From NCBI GenBank assembly GCA_950022655.1, contig OX465583.1:64012306-64076305 (forward strand): DNA of 64,000 nucleotides, given 5' to 3'. Shown here one piece after another: positions 10,425 to 21,164 of this stretch. The notes under the pieces are model-generated. The model saw only the letters and a list, made by a program, of their open reading frames with translations, was not told where the DNA came from and did no database searches. Within the stretch, counting starts at the first letter, position 1. Every line of letters begins with the position of its first letter. The translations under genes and the position numbers were made by a program. The stretch comes from Alentia gelatinosa (lineage: Eukaryota; Annelida; Polychaeta; Phyllodocida; Polynoidae).

Positions 10425-10485
10425 ATACCAATACCCTAGCAGAGGTTGGTATTTGTGTAACGTACTGGCACAGGTATATGATGAA
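10425..10485. mobile_element. Family E right-end fragment
   Basis: CCCTAGCAGAGGTTGGTATTT followed by GGCACAGGTATATGATGAA corresponds to the right terminus of family E, as in 29740-29766. Confidence 0.45.
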
Positions 10486-10684
10486 TTACATGATATATCA
10501 TTAGGGAGTACATTCTTTTTGGTGTCCAGCACTTGGCTGACCTGACCGGGAATGGGCGCTTTACGGGCAGTGTGGAGGCGCGTAGCAGGACCTCCCATCA
10601 GTGGCCGTTTATAATGTAGGACGTCATCTGACATTGTCCCCCCTTCAATTCATTCACTTGTACCACGGCGAGACTGTCATATAC

Positions 10685-10803
10685 GGAAACAGGGTTCCTG
10701 TGTCTGTACGTGACAAATACGCGGTAAAATTGACGATCAGATGAACCTCTGCCTTCGGTATTGGTTCATCTGATCATCAATTTTACCAGGTATTTACCAT
10801 GTA
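10685..10803. repeat. Foldback hairpin of family E, cut by K
   Basis: The arms TAAAATTGACGATCAGATGAACC and their inverse pair across a centre of CTGCCTTCGGTA. The outer left arm (GGAAACAGGGTTCCTGTG) has no partner before 10804 because a pogo-like element starts there. A near-identical hairpin is complete at 52519-52680. Confidence 0.65.
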
Positions 10804-10923
10804 CAGTAAAACCCCGCTTCTGGTACACCTCGCTTAAGGGGCCACCCCGCTTAAGGGGCCACCCCGCTTAAAAGGACACTTTACTTGGACCGGAGGGGCC
10901 CCTTAAGCGGGGTTTAACTACTG
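10804..10923. mobile_element. pogo/Tigger-like MITE (family K)
   Basis: Starts CAGTAAAACCCCGCTT after a TA. The right part reads AAGCGGGGTTTAACTACTG. Internally, CCGCTTAAGGGGCCAC is repeated twice. CAGTAAAACC-type ends with TA flanks are typical of pogo-group Tc1/mariner elements. Another copy ends at 36783. Confidence 0.65.
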
Positions 10924-10937
10924 ATGTAGTATGCATG

Positions 10938-11125
10938 TTTTCATATTATCATATACCTGAACATGGTAATTTTCTACCTTTTGTTTTGGATTGTTTCGCC
11001 ACCGTTCATACCCCATACGCCACGTACATACTCCGTACGCCACATACGTGTTGTTCGGCCATAAATACGACATAGGTTGGAGCGGGCGCTATATGTAGGA
11101 CACAGGACCACAAGTTTATAATAAT
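10938..11125. mobile_element. Family E module
   Basis: Begins GTTTTCATATTATCATATACC and ends CACAAGTTTATAATAATAT. It parallels 29605-29766 block by block, including a GGAGCGGGCGCTATATGTAGG segment. It belongs with the hairpin at 10685-10803; the pogo-like element separates them. Confidence 0.55.
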
Positions 11126-11430
11126 ATGGCATATTCCGGAACATCTACTCAACGTTAATTGTGTATACTGATGCAGTAGATGATAGTTATTATATCTTGA
11201 GAGAGGTCATTGATACAACCGTCGAACAACTTCCAGGGATCGGAGATGACTTCCAGTAACCTGTCGAAAGTTTATATCATAGAGAGAGAAAAATTACAGT
11301 CATTAAAAGAAAAAAAGACACACGTCACTAAAACACTAGTTTCAGCAAGTAAATCCGCCTCAGTGCGAAAAAAACCCCGGTTTCTACTGTTATGACACTG
11401 CATACTCTACAGTATCCCTCCCCCTTACAA

Positions 11431-11605
11431 GTTCTCATACCATGTCTATGTGGTGTGGGAACTAAAAGAACTCTCACCTTGGTAAATGTGTAGGGGTGAA
11501 ATCTTTTACCTAAATCCATTACCTAGATTCGATCACCACATGTGGTGTAAAAGAACCCTGAGAAAGTATGGTAAGAACCTCTAACCTTTAATCAAACTAA
11601 CCTCA
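11431..11605 (+). mobile_element. SINE-A copy, 5' truncated
   Basis: Holds the body word CATACCATGTCTATGTGGTG, then AGGGGTGA, then the GATCACCAC...GTGGTGTAAAAGAAC segment. It ends in a short AATCAAAC tail. The tRNA-like head is missing. Confidence 0.7.
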
Positions 11606-12140
11606 GCAGTTTCTATGCTACCTGTTCGTTCACCCGTGTGCAGCCACGCGTGTATAAAGATTTGTGCAGGAGGGCGTGGCGCCATCTTTAACTGTACAGA
11701 GGAGCCTGGCGCCATTTCCACTTCTTCCCGTCGGCTTCTCATTGAACGACGAGGCAGACGACATTCGAGCTACCTTCAAACGTCGGTCACTGTTGAAGCT
11801 AGAGAGGTCAGATGAAGGGCCTGGATTGTAAACTGCATGTCTGAGGTGGAAGAGGGATTGATGTTTGATTGATGCTTTGCATTTATCCGCCGCGGCAATG
11901 ACCAGGGTCAAGCCACAATTAGATCGAATAGATGATAAGAAAGGTGTGAATAGTACAACTACTGAGAAAGTCAAGGTCATATATGTAGCATTTATTACAG
12001 AATCGAATAGATGTATGACACGAGATGGATATGTGCATGTATGTTGGCCCTAAATGTTGCCTATAATTTCCCACATCAAGAATTGTTGTAAGAATAATAG
12101 GGAAAGGGCATTATCGTAAACCCATGAGCAAAAGCACTGT
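11606..12140. other. No gene recognised
   Basis: The 11630-11820 part is richer in CpG and contains two GGCGCCAT words. A 116-codon frame on the minus strand has no domain. A regulatory role is possible but unsupported. Confidence 0.3.
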
Positions 12141-12147
12141 TAGTAAC

Positions 12148-12245
12148 TGTCAATTACTATATATCCATGCCGTATCATAAATACGTAACGCTTTGACAAA
12201 TAACGTAATTCGGCCGTACGGAACAGTGGTCTGTATTTTCTCGTA
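12148..12245. mobile_element. Family D fragment
   Basis: ATTACTATATATCCATGCCGT and GGAACAGTGGTCTGTATTTT correspond to the left part of the D module at 8920. Confidence 0.5.
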
Positions 12246-12587
12246 CGGAATACTTGGTGGACACGTTGCTACTCGACACACACGAAGAAATAATGCGTAT
12301 TGATTGGCTAAGAGACCGAAAGTACTCGGCTGGGTAGAAAATTTTAAAATGTCGGACCCTACTGATTCATGTGTTCTGAGATGTTTTATAAACGCCCCGT
12401 AACGTACAAAAGTGCGTAAACACTAGATATCAAAATATCTAGCGTAAGGCATTCGCGTGATACAGATTTGATAGCTTAAATGCACAGAATCAATCGATAT
12501 CAACAGGTTCACTCTCCGATATCCGTGCCGTAAAACTTACAGGAGTTCATAGAAAATGTTCTCCTGGATTGGTACTTTTACCCCAGC

Positions 12588-12800
12588 CATCACATTAAAT
12601 CATTTATTCGCGGAAGTACTTCGTCATCAAAATCGTTATTCAAAGTAAGATTAAAATGCTACAAGCAGAGACCCGTCTCGATGGTATGGGAATAAAAAGT
12701 GCAGGTGCAAACCGTATTACTAATAAATCAAGCGAATAACATGAATTTTGATGTCGAAACTATGAACCCATCTGCCAGTAATTTGGCTGGCTGTGATTAA
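12588..12800. repeat. Weak inverted repeat
   Basis: CAGCCATCAC...CGTCATCAAAATCG faces GATTTTGATGTCG...GGCTGGCTGTGATT. The arms are interrupted, and I could not tie this to a family. Confidence 0.35.
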
Positions 12801-12804
12801 AGCT

Positions 12805-13320
12805 CCGAACAGTGGGTTCATTTAAGCTGAATATAAATGCCCTTAACCAGATGAATCATAATATCTTAAACATTTTAAAAATTCAAATCATAATTTCATG
12901 ACGGCGGCGCATGGCAAAAGGAAACAAAAGCGGTTCTTGCTTATTTGTCTTGCTTAGCTGCCAACTCCAAAATGAACTGGGGTTTGATCAGTGTAACTGA
13001 ATTGTATAATAACTAATATATTTGACGGTTCAAATCCATAGCAACTGTCAGATTCGTGATATGGCATGGACAAGGTGATCAACACATAAGATTGACGAAA
13101 AATTGAACCTGTCCTGGTACTTGTAGTGGTTTGACTATTAAGCGATATAGTGGGTATCTGGGTGGTTGCATAGTATACCTCCCACCAGATCTTTGGCTTA
13201 GCCTGGGAGTGGGGCAGGATATGAAAATCAAGCTATACAAAACTTGATATCCACTCCGATTTCATTGTCAACAATACCTAACACAGAGGAAAGTAAAGAC
13301 ACAACTAAGAAGTTCTTGAC
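12805..13320. other. No gene or repeat recognised
   Basis: Nothing supportable was seen, apart from the candidate terminal exon that begins just to the right. Confidence 0.3.
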
Positions 13321-13323
13321 CAG

Positions 13324-13454
13324 ATTGTAATTACTGTGAACTTTCCCGATGTAATGATACTCGATGTACTCGATGTGATAATGCTGATAGTGAAATAAAA
13401 GTTCTGAAAAAAAAAGTGAGTGAAGATGAGGGCAGGGAAGCTGCAGTGGTGTAG
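13324..13454 (+). other. Possible terminal coding exon (speculative)
   Basis: After an acceptor-like TTCTTGACCAG the plus strand is open for about 42 codons to TAG at 13452-13454. The predicted peptide has cysteines spaced C-x2-C-x4-C-x4-C-x2-C, then a lysine- and glutamate-rich tail. That order is reminiscent of a small metal-binding knuckle followed by a coil, but the DNA is partly a short CGATGTACT repeat, so chance is a serious alternative. No upstream exon could be tied to it. Confidence 0.15.
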
Positions 13455-13910
13455 AGTGCTGGCGTCTCCCTGTTCCCCATGTTGTACTGAAGTAGTGCCT
13501 ACAGTGGAATTCACAAGATGGGATTCATGCATCCTACAGGGTATTTGTCTAAGATGAATCCTGCCGAGATATTGTACTGGAACCCAATCTTTTCGTCTAA
13601 ATTGTAGGGTCTATTTCCCCAAAGTAAGTCCCCCCCCCTACAATTGTCTGCAATTACTCCTATCAAGGTACAGAATCCCGAAAAAAAAGTACGAAGTTCC
13701 ATGGGGTTCTGATTTTGAACATTTAAGATTTATAGGGGCATTATGGTGAGACAAATAGACCCACTGCTGAGTCACTGACTAAGTACCCAATCTTGCTAAT
13801 AGGAGGCAAGCAAACAGGATCACATGTTTTTTCACACCATTCACCTCAGAGAGGGCATGAGTTCCAGGGTGAGTGTTCACTGTGATTATTTCTGAGATTA
13901 TGTACCAGGT
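13455..13910. other. No gene recognised
   Basis: Contains a short poly-C run near 13630 and no recognisable feature. Confidence 0.3.
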
Positions 13911-13914
13911 GTGT

Positions 13915-14285
13915 CCTTCCATGTGAATCAAATTTTCCTTGATACTGGTAAAAGCACCTTGCCATGAGAATTTTGTACCAAAGGAGAATTGTCTGGGACT
14001 AGGGGAAAGGTGTGAAGTACCCCCCCCCCCCCCCCTCCCGTCTCAGGTACATTAGTCTATACATGTGAATCCCACTTTAGACTGAGGAAAAGGTGTGGAG
14101 TACACCCGTCTAATGTACATTAATCTCTTCATGGGAATCCCGCTTTAGACTGGGGAAAAGGTGTGGAATACACCCGTCTTAGGTACATTAGTCTCTTAAT
14201 GTGAATCCCACTTTAGACTGGGAAAAGGTGTGGAGTACACCCGTCTCAGATACATTATACTCTATATGTAAATCCCACTCTGAAG
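13915..14285. repeat. 68-bp tandem repeat, with poly-C run
   Basis: Clear units start at 14048, 14116, 14184 and 14251 (period 67-68), each with TGAATCCCACTTTAGACTG and AAAAGGTGTGGAGTACACCC. Decayed units extend left to about 13915. A run of about 16 C lies at 14020-14036, inside a left unit. Confidence 0.85.
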
Positions 14286-14289
14286 ATAA

Positions 14290-14640
14290 TCAACTGATAT
14301 ATTCTAACACGGTCGTCCTTTTTTTCCCCTACACAAAAAACGCAGAACGTATTTCATTCAGCCATACTAAGTACAGGATGTTCATGACATTGTATTCAGA
14401 AGGTTGGTATGTAGGCCCCATCAATCTCCTTATCAGTCTGTCGTATAGAATTAACCTAGATAATGGACAATCACTATTCTCACCTCGTCCTCGTCAATGG
14501 AGTTCTGACGATGGTGCGGGTGTCAGGTGACACACATCTGTGAGTGGTGGTGACAGGATTAATGCCCAGGGCAGTGTTAAACTCAACTTGCTGGTACTTT
14601 GTTAGAGTTTATCATACTGTGTACCAGCATATAGGTATTT
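14290..14640. other. No gene recognised
   Basis: Part of a 109-codon plus frame that starts inside the tandem repeat. It has no domain and I treat it as chance. Confidence 0.3.
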
Positions 14641-14644
14641 ATAT

Positions 14645-14990
14645 AGAACGTCCTGACCATGCTGTACAAGTCACAGAACGAGATGCTAATCTACGGTTTG
14701 TACGGACCGAGGCGTTTACGCCGAGTTCCGTACAAACGGTGAATTAGCATCGAGTTCTGTGACTTGTACAAGCATGGTTGGACGTTATATATTTACTATA
14801 TACCCGCAATTTAAAAAAAAAATCAATTTAATTTTTCTAACCAACCAAAATTTTAATAAATGTGTATGGGTAGGTAGTCCGTATTTTGGTGTACAGACCA
14901 CTGGTCCGTACAGTATTTTTACGTCATATCTACTGAAACGGTACGTATTTACAGTATATACCGCATGGGTATATAGTAAATATATATATG
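14645..14990 (+). mobile_element. Family D unit: 140-bp hairpin plus module
   Basis: The hairpin at about 14650-14790 has nearly complete arms, from AACGTCCTGACCATGC to GCATGGTTGGACGTT, with the centre GAGGCGTTTACGCCGAG. The module at about 14793-14990 is bounded by TTTACTATATACCC and GGGTATATAGTAAA, and contains CAGACCACTGGTCCGTACA. This is the best D copy in the window. Confidence 0.8.
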
Positions 14991-15014
14991 TATATATATA
15001 TATATGTATATATA
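14983..15014. repeat. (AT)n-type microsatellite
   Basis: Alternating AT with occasional G, following directly on the D terminus. Confidence 0.85.
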
Positions 15015-15660
15015 CCTAGACAGAAATGATATTTGTGATGATACACATTATCTCAATCAGAAAGAGCTCGAATCATCCATTTGAACTTAGGCATAGCTAT
15101 GGAAGACCTTTGTGGCCATGGATGAAAAGTCACTTCAGTTCTCATGTAGATCATATTATATTTTTTCATATTTTTCTTTATTTTGTACAGGTTACACAGG
15201 TAGTCTGCTATATTAGCAGGTTTTGTATGCAACTATTGTTACAACGAGTGGTTTTGTCAAGAAAAATTTTGACATTGGTAAAATAGTACGTAAAAAGAAG
15301 TTTACTATAGAGATGAGATGTGAGGAGATAAAACTTCGTACAAAATATAAAACCAGTCTGCTTGTCAGAAATGGATATTTCAAAATGTTGGGTATAGCTC
15401 ACCTTGCCTGATTAAAGCATGGTATTCATGTTCATGTCAAGATGAGTTTTTTATACGCGTACACGATCGACTTCTATACTCCGTGGTTTAACAACTCTTT
15501 GCAAACTTAGAATCAGATGTAAAATAACGTATAGAGATATAACAACATAAGGACGATAGCACAAATTTGTAAACCTGACGGCAATGCCCAAGTGCTCGGA
15601 TCTGTATACACGTCTGTGGCCAAGTTTTGCCATTATCATTTTAATGAATGGTACAAGGTA
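15015..15660. other. AT-rich stretch without recognised features
   Basis: Short overlapping frames only. No repeat shared with the rest of the window. Confidence 0.3.
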
Positions 15661-15663
15661 CAT

Positions 15664-15760
15664 ATTATTTTATACCTTTGGCTGAACGTCTACGAAATAC
15701 CACCCGCTGCTAGGGGTGTAGTTTGAATAATGTTCGGGCTCACTGAGACATAAAGCAATA
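15664..15760. mobile_element. Family E module fragment
   Basis: TATTATTTTATACCTTTGGC and ACCACCCGCTGCTAGGGGTGT match the left half of family E. No adjoining hairpin was found. Confidence 0.5.
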
Positions 15761-15964
15761 TTGGCTCTTCCGCTCTAAAATACGTACTTAGAAGCTATCA
15801 CATCTGTCAAGTTTGGCGCGATGCTTTGAACTCGGTCGCACTATTGACACACAGGTACTAGGGACCATGGATCTGCAGTTTTACCACTTCAACATGAAGT
15901 TAGATTTCTTTGCGCATTGAGATATTTGAATCTACTGTATTTGGTGCCAGTGACTATTACCAGG

Positions 15965-16260
15965 GGTTGACACCGGGTCGTCGGACATGCGCAGTGCCGA
16001 CTCCCCGAGCGGTGGCTGGGTGCTTCTGGAGACCGTGATTACAGTGCAGTTTTATCACATCTCCGAGTACCGCAATCTCAACTGTGGGAGGGGCCCGGCG
16101 CGATAAGCCGCTATCTCTGCCCCCTCCTCCTCCAACGCCGCACCTGACCTCACTCCTGATAAGCGCCGCGCGTCTCCTGGAGACGCCACACGCCCCCTGG
16201 CGGCCCGGGCAGTAAGTAGTATACGCGGCGAGGGTTCGGTCGCGGGATGTTCAGGGTCTG
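15965..16260 (+). promoter_or_regulatory. GC-rich candidate promoter
   Basis: A local jump in G+C and CpG (GGGCCCGGCGCGATAAGC, AAGCGCCGCGCGTCTCC, CGGTCGCGGGATG) stands out from AT-rich surroundings. This is what a CpG-dense start site looks like. Orientation is a guess and no coding exon is attached. The short frame that follows (about 16261-16482) has no recognisable domain. Confidence 0.35.
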
Positions 16261-16574
16261 GTGTCTTGTTGTGACTGGTGTTTTATTTGTAAGACGTGTT
16301 TACAGCGCAAGCGACTGCTTTTTACAAGACTGAAAGAGACACCTACACACACTCACAGGGAAGCGGAGTCTACAGTTAGTCTCTGGAGATTAATTTTAAC
16401 AATTGTTGTTTTGGCTTGTAACGAGTGCATTATTTTGCCGCGTAACGGGACACTTTATGAAGCGTTATCTCTGTGTGAATGAAATAGTCTCAGTGGTCCA
16501 GAGATTGTAGTTTAATTCTTTTCCAAGGAAGCATCTTGCTGGAAACGGACCTACTAGCCTCGCATCCTAAACAC

Positions 16575-16800
16575 TCTTTCCCAATGAAATCCTTGTTTTT
16601 ATTTTCAGTTTATAAAATCATTTTTTCTTGTAAAATAAATTGGGTTCATTCACACCATCAAACAGTGGTTCAATCATCCCCATACACCCAGCCTCTTTCC
16701 ATGGCCAATAATGGTGAGTTTTCCATGTTTTCTCAGTCTCTCTGAGGCAGTAAATTCCACATATTTTCTATATTTTCACGACCCCAACTGACATCCCTGG
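16575..16800. mobile_element. Family B MITE, left end eroded
   Basis: Carries the CTTGTTTTTATTTTCAG, AACAGTGGTTCAA and TCTGAGGCAGTAAATTCCAC words, and ends CCCCAACTGACATCCCTGG. The ten bases that follow (TGATCTTCCA) also follow the copy at 44.1 kb. Confidence 0.7.
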
Positions 16801-17165
16801 TGATCTTCCACCCTCCCCCAAACAAATAAAAGGGTAGGAAACAAACCAAGTAAGTATCAAAACTACCTGACCTTTACAAAGGACGCAGACAAGGAAGAAT
16901 ATCTACAGAGGGGGGGGGGGAATGGCTTTGGTCGAGATATTTTCAGTAGCAGATGATTTGTTAGCAGGAAGTATACTTCGTTTTACTTTAGATTTATCGC
17001 TTACATTTTCTGTATAGGTGGTGGGGAAGGAATGCGGTCACATGTGATTTATACGATGACTAATCACCTGGGGGTGGGGTAATTATACTAATACCCATGA
17101 TCGCGCCAGGCTTGACCTACTCTTACACTTATTCTCTGGCCCCCTCCCGCTCTCGCCCTGTATCC
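16801..17165. other. No gene recognised
   Basis: Includes a run of about ten G near 16910. Nothing else is supportable. Confidence 0.3.
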
Positions 17166-17167
17166 TA

Positions 17168-17796
17168 GTTTCCATTGGCCGACAGAAATGGCAACGATTT
17201 TTCGTAGTTACCCTAAACGTCTATCAGCGGTGGCACTGACTGTATATCGGTATCAAATAATCTGTGAGGGTGTAGTGTATGCACTGCACTGTACACCTTT
17301 TTCCAGGTACACAGATTTTCTATGAGAAAATCCTCGGTGGTGGCCTTGTTACATCATCTATATCACATTAATCGGTGTGCAGGTCTCGTTTCCATTAACA
17401 GATCTGGCGTCAGTGTACCTACAAAAATCTATGGGTGATTCCCGACTGCAGATCGGTGCTGAACAATCGGCCAATTATGAACCATTTTCCACTGGCCGAC
17501 GGAAACTGCACCTATTAATTGAGTGGTGCCACTCGACTGACTCAACGTCGGCAATCAGTTAGGGTGCTGTGAGAATGCCTTGTTTCTACTTCATTTTATA
17601 TGTCCGTAACGATTGAAACCCCCCCCCCCCCCCAAAAAAAAACAACAAAAAAAACCCCAAAAAAACAAAAAAACTTGAGCATCAAAGCAGTGATGTCTTG
17701 CTTCCATTTACCTACCTGGCGTCGGTATCCCCACAAAAAATTGATCGGTGGTTCCCGACTGCAAACCGGTGCTGAATAATCGGCCAATGGAAACAG
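17168..17796. mobile_element. Family Q copies, inverted and repeated
   Basis: The outer ends are GTTTCCATTGGCCGAC and TCGGCCAATGGAAACA. Two internal segments (17377-17480 and 17700-17796) share CTGGCGTC.GT, GGT.ATTCCCGACTGCA and CGGTGCTGAA.AATCGGCCAAT. A third, diverged segment lies at 34370-34475. This may be one composite or several short elements. Confidence 0.5.
17615..17672. repeat. Poly-C / A-rich low-complexity run
   Basis: About 14 C followed by A-rich sequence with interspersed C. Low complexity inside the family Q block. Confidence 0.9.
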
Positions 17797-17799
17797 GCT

Positions 17800-19165
17800 T
17801 TATGAGTAAACCAGGGCTTGATGGGCGAAGGGGCGGGGGTGGGGGGTTGGGGGTGGAGGTGGGCCTTGGTGCTTATTGTGTTCAGTCTGAGTCAGGACCA
17901 CGTGCTTGGCTGGGTTCCGCCTGTGTACGCCGCTGGCTACCTAACAGGCAGGTAGTAGGCCCTGGGTGGACTGCTGGCAGTGGTTATTCGCTGGTTTTTG
18001 ATTGCATCATTGGAAGCGGGCGACATACCCGGGAACCAGCTAAAATTTCAAAACGCCAACGGACATCGCGATAGTTCCGATGTGGTTATCACAAGCAATA
18101 AACCTCAATGGGCTATCAAACTGATACAATTGAATAAGAAGAGAGAAATATAATTAATGATATCAAATCATAGCTGAAATATTGATCGAAAAATGAACTT
18201 TGATGACTTTGACAGATGCTGAGCGATAATAGGGGCCGCAGGCACTTGACAATTTATTATGATAGTGCATATTGATCACGGATTGACCGACAGTATGTGT
18301 AATATATTCCAAAACCAAGCCAGGTATATAAAACTTCATTTACATATGAGATCTATTCAAATATATTTAGTTACAATGTGCAGTCTCCATTACTTGTGGT
18401 GCCTACTCACACTTGCACCACAATCGCCATCTTGTTTGTTTTGAATCTGGTGGCTTCCACTCCCCTCACTTGTCAAACCGGTGGATACAGTCCAGTGATA
18501 AAGTGTCAGTATGGTTTGAATATTCATCAACAAAGACAGTGGTATGATACACCATTTTACCATTTTGGTTTTTATATTTGCAGTGAGTAATTCCCTTGCA
18601 TTTGGTTGCATCGAACGTCCACAGTACATGTGTCATCTTGTTTGTTTTGATTCTGATGCCTACAGTGCGCATGCACGCGGTGGTCAGAATCTGTCCACCG
18701 ATCGGGCTCTCCCTGCGGTCTAATTCCGCCGAGCCCCCTAGCGGATGACCGGGGAACCAGCGTAGACCACGTGCACACCTGGCATCATGCCAGCTTCCAT
18801 ACACAACCACATACCGATCGGGGTCACCTACTAAAGGGATACAGCTTAGCAGGTAGTTATCAGGCCCCTGTTTATAACGGTGGGCATCACCACTTGACGG
18901 GCACCATTTATCAGTGGACATCCCCTACCACATCGTCATTACCGATCCATAGTGGTGTTCAAGACTTGATCTACACAGTAATTCTTCGATCAGCATAGGA
19001 TGTGATCGAAACTGGAAGGAAATTAGGATGCAAGGTAAATTTGTCTTTCCGCAGTTTTACTCACATAATATGTCACCCCGTATTATGGGACCAGATGGTG
19101 GTAGATAGAATGGTCTCATATTTTCAATATTTCCTTATTTCACTTTTGAGTAGAGGAAATATATA
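17800..19165. other. Mostly unrecognised, with two J-internal segments
   Basis: TGGCTGGGTTCCGCCTGTGT at about 17908 and CCGCCGAGCCCCCTAGCGGAT at about 18726 both recur inside the J copy at 30.2-30.4 kb, but no J ends are present here. Opposing frames of up to 151 codons at 18.4-18.9 kb have no domain. I see no gene. Confidence 0.35.
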
Positions 19166-19171
19166 AGGCTT

Positions 19172-19797
19172 ACTGGAGAACTCGACCCGAAACAAACTCG
19201 CTCCGTAGTTGTAAGGAGAACTCGACCCGTGAAGTCGACCCGTTTTTGATACTAATGGATAAGATGGTTTCATATAAAGAACTTATCAACTTTGAGACAG
19301 TACTGAATGGGAATTGATGTTCCTACGAGCCTAGGACGCTATAATGGTGCCCTAGGATAACAGGGACCCACGTTCCTTCCCCTAAGCCTTCCACCAAGGA
19401 TCATTTTTACGCTTCCCTTATCATTTGTACAATATCTACTTCTGAAGTTCTGTTGCTTTCCCATAAAATTTATTTTATCCGAGCAGTATTCTTGTTCTAT
19501 TTACTGACTTCTCACATAGTTCATCTTCAACTAGCAGATTTGGTAAATAGGTCCAGTTAGGTTTAGGGTTGAGGTTGGAGTACGAAGGGTTCTCTGTTGT
19601 TTTTTTTTCCCAGAGAAGACCAAATTTGACGCCAAGATAGCACACTCCTATGTATAGTATGTATCGACAGTTGTGCATGTATTAATAAGATACTTGAGTT
19701 AGGAAGATTTAAAACGGGTCGAGTTGGCTTCAGGTCGAGTTCTTCTAACGGGTCGAGTTTTTGACGGTTCGAGTTTGTTGTGGGTCAAGTTCTTCAA
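19172..19797. mobile_element. Family R element, about 625 bp
   Basis: The ends AGAACTCGACCCGAAACAAA and its inverted counterpart (TTTGTTGTGGGTCAAGTTCT) form a TIR of about 25 bp. The internal GAGCCTAGGACGCTATAATGG block recurs inverted at 24.23-24.31 kb. Non-coding. Confidence 0.6.
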
Positions 19798-19799
19798 TG

Positions 19800-20100
19800 T
19801 TACCTACTATATCTAAAAAACTACGATTCTGGTAGTATCCGCTTGGACTTCTCCCCGCACATAAGGACAGTGTGAACCAGACTTAGGCTTAGAGAGTGAG
19901 GGGCCATGAGAGTGAGAATCTCGTGGAGGAAACAAGCAGAATCTGTTCTTCTTTTTTGTACATCTATTGGCAGAAGTACCTTTTCTCTTATGATTTATTT
20001 CGAGCCATGCCGAAATCAAAGTTTAGTAATGTAGTTTTTTTTATCTGCTAGTCTCGAGAGAAGGCAGTGAGACCACTCTGCTGGTTGCCGGCAAAATGCC
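19800..20100. other. No gene recognised
   Basis: Nothing supportable was seen. Confidence 0.3.
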
Positions 20101-20103
20101 TGT

Positions 20104-20200
20104 GTCGTATCTGGCTTTGTGGAGCAGTCAGCAAAGCATTCGAGTTTCGGAAGTTCGAACCCCGCTATTGGCAGTCCGACATTTCATTTATTTATTTATT
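20104..20200 (+). mobile_element. tRNA-like element with A and B boxes
   Basis: An A-box-like TGGCTTTGTGG (20112-20122) and a B-box-like GTTCGAACCCC (20153-20163) are spaced as in a tRNA or tRNA-derived SINE. An ATTTATTTATTTATT stretch follows. The cloverleaf is not well formed by eye, so this is more likely a SINE or tRNA pseudogene than a working tRNA. It differs from SINE-A. Confidence 0.35.
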
Positions 20201-20319
20201 TTCCCTCTAACTCGGACTCGACGAAGTTCGCTAGTTCTATATAAGATAGTTTGGGTATATTTCACGTTCCGGGATAAGGTGATATGACTGCGTGGTGGAT
20301 TACCATCGCCCTGAGCTCC

Positions 20320-20560
20320 TTGTTGTTATAGTTTTCACGGGGCGGACTTGGCCCGTGGGGGCGGGGCTGTAGTGACTCCGTATCTGCCAGGTACAATAGG
20401 TATGCGCGGTGGGGAGGCGAGATGACTCGGGGCAGCGGCTGCTTTTCCCAGGAGGTGGTCGCCTGGCCTGGACCCTACTTAAAGCACAGGCCGGCCGAAT
20501 ACTGAAACCGGGGTTAGAGTTCGAACCGAACCTCCACTTCTCTGTGGTTTGCGAGCACTG
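20320..20560. promoter_or_regulatory. GC-rich block with GC-box words
   Basis: GGGGCGGACTTGGCCCG and GGGGGCGGGGC resemble GC boxes in a local G+C peak. Open frames on both strands here have no domain. A promoter role is tentative. Confidence 0.25.
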
Positions 20561-20689
20561 GAGTGTTACTGGAGGAGATCCAGTGTCCACTTATCACCTG
20601 GAGGTGTGTGTGGATCCTCTGGTAGCGTCATACTCAAAGCTGTGTCACCTGCCCGTGCTGGGATGGGCTGCGAGACAAATACTTCTTTG

Positions 20690-20868
20690 ACTTCTTTGAC
20701 CAAAACGAGTTGCTTTCTGTATTTAACCCCCCTCCCCCTGAACACACTAAAAGAATGGACAACAAACAGGATATAAATTGTGGAGAACGGACTGCAATAC
20801 TTGTAGGGGCATGGAGAACGCGTTCCCAATGTTAAGCCTATGGACATTTATTCTAGGGGTGAGATAAT
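20690..20868. mobile_element. Family C module, hairpin mostly lost
   Basis: Remnants of the hairpin end (TTCTTTGACCAAAACGAG) precede a module that ends TTCTAGGGGTGAGATAATAA. Internal words are the same as at 4100-4243. Confidence 0.65.
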
Positions 20869-20879
20869 AAGAAAGAAAC

Positions 20880-21160
20880 TGATGAGTGTGCGGTCTGTGT
20901 TCCCATTCTTCATCGGGGGTGGAGCGTGCAGTAATATGATCGAGGCGATATCCGAGTGAATATTTCAAAGCACTCCAAATGAGATGATGGAAGGGAGAGT
21001 GAATAAACACGAATATATTTCTGATTTTATCAGCACCTAGCCTGGATATGTTTATCTTTGTATCGCCCATTGAGTATGAGTTACTGTACTATCAAGCTAA
21101 TTGAGTACGAGTTCCTAATGTTGAGCCTATGGACATTTATATACCAGGCTAAAAGATAAT
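20880..21160. mobile_element. C3 unit: hairpin plus module
   Basis: The hairpin at about 20895-21005 pairs CCATTCTTCATCGGGGGTGGAG with CTCCAAATGAGATGATGGAAG around ATCGAGGCGATATCCGAGTG. The module is bounded by TTTTATCAGCACCTAGCCTGG and CCAGGCTAAAAGATAA. A sister copy lies at 50940-51207. Confidence 0.7.
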
Positions 21161-21164
21161 GAGG

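Noticed and set aside
18390..18921. 151-codon minus frame
   Set aside because: Overlaps plus-strand frames and J-related segments, with no family resemblance.
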